Positions 55,505 through 64,000 of a stretch of DNA of 64,000 bases are shown in pieces. A program made the position numbers and the translations under genes. This DNA comes from Arcuatula senhousia. Lineage: Eukaryota > Mollusca > Bivalvia > Mytilida > Mytilidae. The stretch is taken from positions 21,930,103-21,994,102 of the forward strand of contig OZ020304.1 in NCBI GenBank assembly GCA_963971305.1, in the 5' to 3' direction. Every line of letters begins with the position of its first letter. The first letter of the stretch is position 1. The notes beneath the pieces were generated by a model. It was not told the DNA's origin. It did not search any database and saw nothing but the letters and a program-made list of their open reading frames with translations.

Positions 55505-57660
55505 CTGAAAAAAGCAATAATTTATAAAAATTATTTCTGGCAAAATTGGAGAGAGAGAGAGAGAAATAAATATATAAATACATACATTTTCAGGTTTTAC
55601 TCCAGGTTGATTTTTTTGAGTCACCTCTTGAACCGAAAGTCAAACTTTGAGCTATTAAACAAATGTATGAGCCAACAAAAAACTTTAAAAGTTTAACCAT
55701 TTCAAAAAGAAGCATGTTTATTTTATTTAGTTATTTACAGAGGATGTCAACTTTTCAGAAGCCTCCTGGCAAGATTTTTGCTAATTACCAGAGACACCAT
55801 CTTCACTCAGCTAACTAATCTACTCAATCTGTTGGTTAAATTTCACGTGATGGCTAAATGAGAAATGGGTCAGTTGGTGAGTCGGCTAAAGTCTGTTGAT
55901 CAAGAAGTGTGTTCTGAAAGTTTGGGACTTTAACGTTTAAGGTGGTTCGGGAGTATAAGCAAAATCCATCAGATTTTTTTTCGTATCTTGCAGATTTTAA
56001 CTTTCAAAAATGAACACTGAATCAATCACGGACCTTTCTACAGATTAATGACCTAGCGAATTTGTTGATATAAACTTATAGTTTATAAAGGGAAAAAAGG
56101 TTATTTAACATCATGGTGAGCTGGAAACCCATCAGATTTTATCTATATTTTACAAATGACAATACATGTTAACTATCTTTTGAAAAAAAAAATTAAAAAA
56201 AAAGAACGTAGGGTCTCGGATCTTCTTTTTAAGATATTTAAGAAAAACTATTTTTTTCTACACATTTCAACATGTATATAAAATATTGTCACACATGTCT
56301 CCCCTGAAAATAGAATTTAAAGCTTGATTTCATTTTTAGATATTGAAGTAATATTTGTTTAATTAATGAAATAAAATAAAGAATTTAATTTTGCATTTCT
56401 TGTGTTATTTTAAGTCATTTTAATTGAACTGAAGACTAGAAATTACAAGATGTCCGAAAAAGATGCTCAGTTTTATACCCCGAACCACCTTAACCAGTCT
56501 GCTAATTTATGCTTGCTTTTTATGTACGTATACCCCACTTGAAAGGTGGGGAATATATAGTGATATGAGTGTCCGTTCTTCTCTTTATGCGTTTTATTTG
56601 AGGGGTCTCATCTCTTATCCGCAACTCCTTTTAAATCACTCGATAGATTCATTTTTTTTTAATTTCTGACAATGTTTACCAGATCTCAGTAAGTTGCAAT
56701 TAAGTTTGAATTTCTTCAAAGTTTTATATTTTTTTTGTGTGAGGATTTGTTTTGGGACCGTTCCAATTAGTTGCACCTTTTTGGAAAGTACACAGGAATT
56801 TTTTCTCAACGTTAAAATAACCGTAAGGTTGATTGATGCTAATTAAACTTAAGGTACCTTATTTTTAAAGAAGCCAGCTGCTCTTAAAATTAAGTGTCGT
56901 TTTTTGTTTTCTATCTTCTTAAAGCATTTTTGATCTATCATCGGTAGTTGGTCGTTGCACATAAAACGACCCCACTCTTCTGTTTTGCATTTCTCTGTGG
57001 CAGTAACGAAGGAACCACAGATCACGTGACTTGTAGTATTGTCAGGCAAACTTATGACTTCAGCTTCCAATACATGAACTGTAGATGTTGAAAGATAAAA
57101 CATTTAAAAATGAAATCCCTAACAAAATTTGGGCTGTTACAATTTTTGTATGGTAAAGTCTGATCACGACGGAAATTTTCTACATGTTTTAATATAACCC
57201 TTATTCGTTATTCGTAACAAACAACACAAAGAAACACAGAATACTTCGGAAAAAAAAACAAAAAACAAAACTTTATACAAGATTAAACTATGATGCAGGG
57301 AAAGCAGTTGTTTAATGCATATTAAAATAAAAAAATTATTATACAAATAAATATACATAATACTTATATGAAACTGAATAGGTTTCAGTTGAATAACTAT
57401 AGGTAAAATGTCGAAAAAGTCTTTATTTTTATCACAGGGTAAATAAATATGTATCTGAATTTATCGGTATCAAGTGGAATTTTCTTTTTGATCTCTCTTG
57501 CTTTATTTTGTTGTACCGAGAAGAATATTCTATAAATATTGGTGGAATATGTTAACGCTTTACCTTGTTCTTCCAGTTGATACATTCTAGCTTGAAGACT
57601 CAATAAGAGCAAAATCCATAAAGGCTGTAACTCAATGCCTACAACAATAAAAAACAACAA
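54122..57660 (-). CDS. Class B / Methuselah-like seven-transmembrane receptor, three exons
   Basis: Exons 57660-57564, 57078-56858, 55504-54122; GT-AG introns, phases agree, 566 residues. The N-terminus is a hydrophobic signal-like segment (LWILLLLSLQA). The ectodomain (to about residue 272) is Cys-containing and has N-glycosylation sites (NTT, NIS, NTS, NGT, NIS). Seven hydrophobic segments lie at about 273-296, 306-328, 335-361, 378-399, 458-478, 490-511 and 517-541. A Cys at the top of helix 3 (near 335) and GGRNCC in loop 2 suit the conserved disulfide. SHYAFTSFLFGVSMCSFHMF resembles helix 3 of class B and Methuselah receptors. No GPS cleavage motif. The ligand is unknown; it would act at the plasma membrane through G proteins. 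Confidence 0.82.
55941..56489. mobile_element. TTAA-target element in receptor intron 2
   Basis: Inverted ends GGTGGTTCGGGAGTATAAGC and, reverse complemented, GGTGGTTCGGGGTATAAAAC, each flanked by TTAA (55937-55940, 56490-56493). 549 bp, no protein. GG start and TTAA target as in the element at 46662. Confidence 0.85.
56858..57078 (-). CDS. Receptor exon 2 (Cys-rich ectodomain)
   Basis: VHVLEAEVISLPDNTTSHVI to AAGFFKNK; acceptor catctacag, donor gtacct. Four to five cysteines in ICGSF...EKCKTEEW...FMCND...QKCF suggest a small disulfide-bonded module. Confidence 0.8.
57564..57660 (-). CDS. Receptor exon 1 (signal sequence)
   Basis: MLFFIVVGIELQPLWILLLL then SLQARMYQLEEQ; donor gtaaag. 97 nt, phase 1 out. 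The start is chosen because it gives a signal-like hydrophobic segment; the upstream context was not otherwise decisive. Confidence 0.7.
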
Positions 57661-59143
57661 AAACTAATAAAATGCATAGTTCTTGCAACAAGCAGGAAAG
57701 AAGCAACGGAGTTCACTCTATATAAGTTTAAACTTATTTCATTTGCACAATAAGCTAAATGGATTAGACAAAAGTAAGAAATAAGTTAACCGTTTTTATA
57801 CCAATTTTGGTATTTGTATTTTCTCCTACATTATCATAATTTTTATTGATAACAATACAAATGAACATGCACGCAAAAAAATATATTTATACTGCAATCG
57901 GTCTATTTGAGCAGTCAAATTACAGTGACCGTATATCGATATGTGATATACGGTCAGTGACAGTATATCACTTTTAGTACACGCCCCCTTTCCGAGGCAT
58001 GCTGTAAAACAAGGTCGAATATAGTATGGTACAAATATTTAGAAAAGAAGAATTTTATTGGTAATTGGCTAATTACCGATAGTGTGGTATTCAAGCATGA
58101 AGATTCCGCCACACAAGCCCCTTTATAAGGGATACCTTATCATATTATTTTTTATGGAACTTGATAATTTGTAAATCACAAAATTAGCAGTACAACCTCT
58201 ATACATACACAGTGTTTTTTTTTGGGGGGGGGGGGGGGTTTGGAGGGGGTTGCATTCTAGGACACATCGGCTACATTAAAGAATTAAATCAAAACTCTAA
58301 TGAATATGTATAAATAAAAGAAACCTTTCGTATGAGTGGGAAAATGAATATTGGTATTAGTGAGCACAGATCGAAAGCGGGTTATTCGCTCTAGCAGAGT
58401 TTCTACGAATTTGTTCCTAATGCTGTTAAAGAATTTTCATGGTCCGGAATGACAATTAAAACCACATAAATCACCAATTATTTAATATATAATTTTAAAA
58501 AGGATAGTATGTGAAAATTTTCATGCAACTCGGATTGAGAAGTCAGGACAGATGCAAGGAATTAGAATACAGATATCCGTGGTCCTTGATTTGGCTTTCC
58601 TGTTCGAACTTTTTGGTATTGATTACTTGTACAAATGCATTTTCATAGTTTTGGTTATTGATCTTCCAATGTTTTGACGTGAATGCTGTTGATGAGAGGT
58701 TACTCCTTGAAATTTTGAAATCGGCAAAATTAAATTAACCGTTTATCCCCGTATAAATAAATTTAAGAAAAGTATTTGTTAGGTGTGCGGATAAAGAAAA
58801 TTAAAAACTATAAACTTAAAAAATGGGTGGGAAATAATTGGATGTTCTATCATGTAATTTAATATGCCCAATTTATGTAGGCAACTACTATCAAATCCGT
58901 ACATGTATAAACCGGTAAACAACATATATAGAGAGAGCTAGTTGAGTTTGCAGTTGCACGGACTCCACGTGCTTTTTGATTGACATGTGTAAATATTAAT
59001 GCGCTGAATTGAATACCCGAATTTTAAATACTTTTGATAAAAATATGTAATCTTAATATTTTTAACGCCGAATGTATTTAATAAATGTATAACATTTTAT
59101 TCCAAGAAAAACAATTATTTTTTATTTTTTTTATTTCTAGCAT
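57661..59143. other. Upstream of receptor gene; no other gene seen
   Basis: Contains a small inverted repeat (GACCGTATATC / GATATACGGTC, 57927-57955) and a T-G homopolymer tract at 58213-58250. The receptor promoter should be here; no core motif was convincing. Confidence 0.3.
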
Positions 59144-59152
59144 AATGATATT

Positions 59153-59697
59153 TAGTCCGAGATTGCTCTGACGTCCTCGGCATTTTCCAGCAAGCTGGTG
59201 CCGTGGGACGTCAGAGCTCCTTCCATATCAAAAACACGGGTTTTAACTAATGCTTTGTAAATGTTAAAATATCTTACATCAGTCATTTGTAAAATGGTAG
59301 ACGTTAAAACAGGACTAAATTAATATTTAAAAGTATATCGCTTCTAGAAACTACCTGATATAATCCAGTAAAATAAGAAAAAATTAAGAGCTGATCTTGA
59401 ACTTCATGAATTTCATCAAGTTCAAGATCAGCAAATTAATGTACAAATTTAGATTATTTTACTTATTCAAAATATATTTCTTTAAAATATGTTGTATTTT
59501 TATTCTTAATAACCAAATGTTTCATTTGAGACCATAATATATATCCAACACTAATGATAAAGTTGCTAAATTGATCTCGGAAGTGCACAACAAAACTGTT
59601 GTGCTCAACCCCGTGTTTTTGATATGGAAGGAGCTCTGACGTCCCACGGCACCAGCTTGCTGGAAAATGCCGAGGACGTCAGAGCAATCTCGGACTA
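59153..59697. mobile_element. Mutator-like element with 88-bp perfect terminal inverted repeats
   Basis: Both ends begin TAGTCCGAGATTGCTCTGAC and are identical for 88 bp. The flanks are a perfect 9-bp duplication AATGATATT (59144-59152, 59698-59706). Long inverted repeats plus a 9-bp duplication are typical of MULEs. 545 bp, non-coding. The centre holds a second hairpin with 15-bp perfect arms (59390-59404, 59418-59432). Confidence 0.92.
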
Positions 59698-60038
59698 AAT
59701 GATATTAAGCTGCATTCTTACATGTAAGGCGCATATTAGTTAAAAAAAACGGTAGCATTCAATTTTTAATTTTAAATTTATGCTTCAGTATAAATATATT
59801 ATTTTTATTTTATTTTATTTTCAAATTTCATTACATTAATTTACTTTAGACCATGAACATTTGTATCATAGTACATAAACCATTCCAAGTTATACAGTGT
59901 GCCCCTTACCTGGCGACACAGGTGTTATGACCATATTAGGAGAGGGGCCCGCGGTAGGATCATTTATCGATTTTTTTATTTGTGTTTTATTAAATAAAGA
60001 CTACTCCAAAGAAAATACAAAATATTGCAGTATAAACA

Positions 60039-60183
60039 CAATAATAGTACACTGACTCGACATAAAATTGTATTTATACGAATTCGGCTCGAAACAAGAA
60101 AACGCTCGGGAGACCCTCGCGTTTTCCTGTTTCTAAGCCTCATCCGTATAAAAATTTTATGTCGAGTCAGTGTACTATTATTG
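60039..60183. mobile_element. Hairpin MITE
   Basis: CAATAATAGTACACTGACTC arms on both sides, near-identical for about 30 bp and partly continuing (GAAACA.GAAAACGC). The loop is around CTCGGGAGACCCTCG. 145 bp. Confidence 0.82.
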
Positions 60184-60349
60184 TATATATATTAATAAAT
60201 AAATTTTGCAGACGTATGAAAAAAAAAGCACAAAAAAAACCAACAACTCAAAAGCTTATAAGCAAAGAAAAATAAAGCTGTGAATATAATAGTGAGTATA
60301 GTTTGATTGCTTAAATTTAACGATTGCACTTTAAATTCATAAAAAAGAA

Positions 60350-61157
60350 AAGAAAATGTGTCAAACAGACACGGTGCCCCGCCTCTATATTTATCAAACA
60401 GCTAGGTTATCTATCAATTACGAAGCTGTCCTCGTTACGCATTATTGTCACTCAGGGGGAATCGACTTGAACTTTTCAAAATTTTAAGTGCTCATTCTCA
60501 TAACCATTCTTCCGTAAGAGGTCATCCATGCGGAAAATATCAAAATAGGTCAAATCCAGCATCCGAAGGATGCATTGTGCTTATCATCACTAGGTGCACC
60601 TATCATACCAATATGGTTGCTATGGCACTAGTCAGTAAGAAAGGGATGAACTTTAACCATTCTTTTGTAAATGTTCATTCATGCGGAAATTATAGGTCAC
60701 AGTCAGCATCTGAAGCAAACATTGTGCTTCGCATCACTAAGTGCACCTACCATACCAACATATTTGATGTGGCACATGTCAGTAAGTGGGAATAGACTTA
60801 AACCATTCTTCCGTAAGAGGTCATCCATGTGGAAAATATTAAAATATGTCAAATCCAGCATCCGAAGCATGAATTGTACTTAGCATCACTTGGTGCACCT
60901 ACCATTCCAATATGGTTGATGTGGCACTTGTCGGTAAGTGGGAATATTCATGAAGAAAATAAAGGTCAAATTCAGCATGCCAAGCATACATTGTGCTCAG
61001 CATCACAAATAGCACTACCATACCAACATGATTGATGTGGCACTTGTCAGTAAGTGGGGATATAGAAATATGGGAATTTTGGACGGACGGACGGACGAAC
61101 GGACGGACAAACGGACCCCAACACTATATGCCCTCTACTTTCGTAGGCGGGACATAA
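60350..61157 (-). repeat. Tandem-core element, family alpha
   Basis: Hairpin GTGTCAAACAGACAC at 60358-60372, then four units of about 165 bp (GTGCACCTACCATACCAA, GATGTGGCAC, CAGTAAGTGGGAAT), a GGACGGACGGACGAACGGAC tract (61081-61108), and the end hairpin TATGCCCTCTACTTTCGTAG then GCGGGACATAAAA. Confidence 0.85.
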
Positions 61158-61647
61158 AACTACAACAAGAAGGTTCGGATACTTACCTCTTGCTCTAAAC
61201 AGCATTGTTGAATACACTTATGAGCTGTTTGTCTTCCACAATTAGGAACCAGAGATTGTTTTAGGGATATCCTGTCTTTCATCCGACTCTATTCTGTGGT
61301 CGACATTTTCATTTTTCAATTATGAAATGGTTTATATCAAATTATCAATCTGAATTCACAATGTCATTAGATTTTATCTAAATGAAACATCTGTCTAAAT
61401 GTAAAATATTTTGGGAATATGACTATATGTCATTGTAAATGTTAATTTGTTTATTAGCCATTTCATTCAATTAGATAGTAATAAGATTAACGACATTTAA
61501 AGAACAAATTAATGCTGTCCAATATATAAGAATAACAGTTGGGCCTAGGTTTCTCTTCTCTTTCACGTCTTTTAGAAAGTATATGAAAATGAGAACACTA
61601 GACTGTGAATCCAGTTTGAATTGATATTTAAGACTTATACATAAAAG

Positions 61648-61775
61648 CCCCAGCGCCACAAGACTTTAAGAGATACTTAAGTCTGAGAATATTCTTAACT
61701 CATTGTGATTACTATGGAAGTGAGTATATTCCCAGACTTAAGGATTATTTTTTTGCATTGTGGCGCCGAGGCCAA
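61648..61775. mobile_element. Imperfect hairpin MITE with GGCGCCACAA ends
   Basis: AGCGCCACAAGAC...CTTAAGTCTGAGAATAT pairs with ATATTCCCAGACTTAAGG...TTGTGGCGCC. Arms of about 55 bp with mismatches. Confidence 0.7.
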
Positions 61776-64000
61776 GTTTCTTTATAAAAATGTGTATAAA
61801 TGATAATTATGAAAATGATCTTTACAAAAATCTAAATACTTCCCCCGACACCCTTATTAAATTATTCTTCACAGAAACAAAATATTCATGTTTTTGATTA
61901 CTCACACATCAAAATTATCCACAATCAAAATCGAATTGCTTCTCTTCTGTTAAATTGTACAGACTTGACAGAATAAAAGCAAGAAACAGACAATATTCAA
62001 TCTTGCATAAAATTGAACACGCTTTAGTTTATAAGGTTAAGCTAACTAGCAAGAATGCATGTCAAGGACATATGTACTACTTAATATTACGGTTCAAAGA
62101 GTTCCACGGTGGTCTAAAGCAGAGTTGAAGCAGATTTCAGTTAACTTAAGAAGTCAGAAAGTTTACTTTCTAGTTTAAATGGTTTAAATTTAACATAAAA
62201 TTATATCTGTAAAGATGGTGTAACATTACAAAACGGGCCAGACAAATGTCAAACAGACTTGTTTTACATGACTTGTACTGAAAATACTGAGGAAAAAAAC
62301 GACATAATAAATAACAAAAAATATTTGTAAGAACTCAGGAAAAAAGGTTCAGCACCACCAGATTTGAAACTGATGCCATATAAATGTTTTACAATTGTAG
62401 CATGAGGAAACATTGAAGCATTATTATTTATATTTTGCCTCTTCAACAAATTAAAACAAATGTTACTTCTTGTACAAACAACATCATCATTATTAAGTTC
62501 AACACAGCTATGACCAAAAACATCAAGTTTTCGGGAACTATTTTACCACGGGGCTGTGTATTATAGAGAATTGGGTCGATTCTTTAAAGTCAATATAAAT
62601 GACGAAAATGCAAGCCACTGTCATTTTTACAAGTTAAAGAGTTAAAATTTTTAAACATGTATCAATATTCTAATACAAGGATATCTATTGGTATGCAGCA
62701 TTGCAGAGTACTTGAATTCTTGTAAACGAGTTCTGAATGCATGTTTCATAAAAAAATTAACGATAATTTGAAATAAGCCATTTTTTTTCATTGTATTTTT
62801 GAGTAAATTTTACAAATTCTTATTTTTCTTCCAAAACGCATGTTTACCCTACGTTTGGTATTGATTTACTCTCTTTTTTTCGACATACAGTCGGTATGGC
62901 ACTTTAAGGAAAATGTACTTTTTTAGCATTTTTTTTTAATTTGGTTGAATTATATTCAAGCTACCAAAAAAAAGTGATCATACACAAACATATATATATA
63001 TAGACATTAGCACAAGAAATAGATACTTAAAAAAATGATAAATGGTGTTGCGTACAGCTCTGTAAAGTAATTCTATATTATATCAATTACTTAAAAAAAT
63101 CATTGAACTTTATGAAAGTCAATATGAAATTTCCAAATACCTATAGCTATATTTCATTTGATCATTTACCTATAAATTAAATCAACTGGTGACATTAATT
63201 TAAAGCCATCCCTTGCAGTTGGAATGCCCCTTAATCCCATACATTAATGGGATGTTTTTTAGTCCAGTAGCGTTGTGTTCGGGTAAAAAACCTCCAACTC
63301 GATGGATTTTTATGAAACTTTCTCATTTTGAGATGAGAGTATAGGAGAGTCATATGCTGCTATTAGTTTATCGACCTTTTTCTATTTGACCTTCATAAAT
63401 ATATTGCACAAGTATCAACAATTTAAAAGTTTTAAGTGTCTCTTAAAATTATTAAAAATTCAGGAAGAATTTTCTAAGTTTATAGATGGTAACTTGAGTC
63501 ATTAAAATATATTTTAAGAATACTTCTATTAATGATACATTTATCTGAATAAGCTCTTTGTTCTATAAAGATAACGGAAAACTGTCATTGTTTATATTTT
63601 GAGGTGGGATCGTGAGATCTGGTAACAAAAAGAATGCATGCACGTGTTACATTTTTCTTTGAAAATTCGGCACAACACATTTTATTTTCATTGCCGTGTC
63701 GTGGTGATATCGCTCATGTTTTTAGCATGTGTTGCGTAAAAATGATTCACTCTGAAATAATTAAAATTTCATTTTTATCCAGAAGCCAAAAGAGAAGCAA
63801 ATTAAAATCGTAAGGTGTAAGGTTGAGAAATTTACATATGCGAGATTATAATTAATGACTAAAAGGTTGTAAAGCCAAAACAAATCTTCAGGATGAAAAT
63901 TAAATGCTAAAAATCATACCAAATGGGCGTTTCTGATATGTTGTTTTAGTGCATTTTAAGCAGGAAGATTATCTTTTTAAGTTATCTTTAATGCAGTGCA
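61776..64000. other. Window end, nothing recognised
   Basis: AT-rich, with short homopolymers and a TA microsatellite near 62990. No coding motif, RNA gene or element end was found on either strand. Confidence 0.35.

Noticed and set aside
54531..55696. Other frames overlapping the receptor exon
   Set aside because: Hydrophobic or Lys-rich shadows of the seven-helix reading frame.
60445..61035. Overlapping open frames in the 60.4-61.0 kb repeat
   Set aside because: Same motifs in every unit of family alpha; no gene-like conservation.

Overview
This is eukaryotic DNA: AT-rich, intron-rich, and dense with mobile elements. The proteins are metazoan (a NIMA-related kinase and a class B-like seven-helix receptor). 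The repeats (CR1/L2-like LINEs with a PHD-like finger, BED-finger hAT elements, arrays of 150-185 bp cores capped by hairpins) fit a bivalve mollusc, possibly a mytilid. The species is inference; no rRNA or tRNA gene was seen to anchor it.

Three multi-exon protein genes can be assembled with consistent splice phases. (1) Minus strand, 21070 to 2505: a NEK-family Ser/Thr kinase in nine exons (924 codons). Its eighth exon carries a 12-copy, 10-residue array of Arg-Arg-Ala-Ser type. (2) Plus strand, 28635 to 34263: a PLP-dependent D-cysteine desulfhydrase / ACC-deaminase-like enzyme in eight visible exons; the N-terminal exon was not found. Two of its introns carry a duplicated 3' splice site together with the start of the following exon. 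(3) Minus strand, 57660 to 54122: a class B / Methuselah-like seven-transmembrane receptor in three exons (566 codons).

Most of the rest is mobile DNA, often nested. A hAT element with an internally deleted transposase sits inside a LINE at 21.6-25.5 kb. A CR1/L2-like LINE on the minus strand (37.8-44 kb) is split by a 3.06 kb tandem-repeat element, which contains a second copy of its own superfamily. A 2.2 kb terminal-inverted-repeat element starting CACGG lies in a third copy at 35.4-37.6 kb. There are also a Mutator-like element with 88-bp perfect inverted repeats, two TTAA-target elements, a pogo-like element, and many hairpin elements.

The most interesting non-genic signal is a recurring architecture. 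At least six families with unrelated cores share it: a 5' hairpin, often a GTCC-rich or other GC-rich simple tract, tandem 150-185 bp units, then a 3' hairpin ending in CTTGT. I read these as non-autonomous rolling-circle (Helentron/HINE-like) cassettes; that is inference. Several element ends lie within about 15 nt of NEK splice sites.

The flanks (44-46 kb, 48.8-53.9 kb, 57.7-64 kb) hold repeats and no gene I could recognise.
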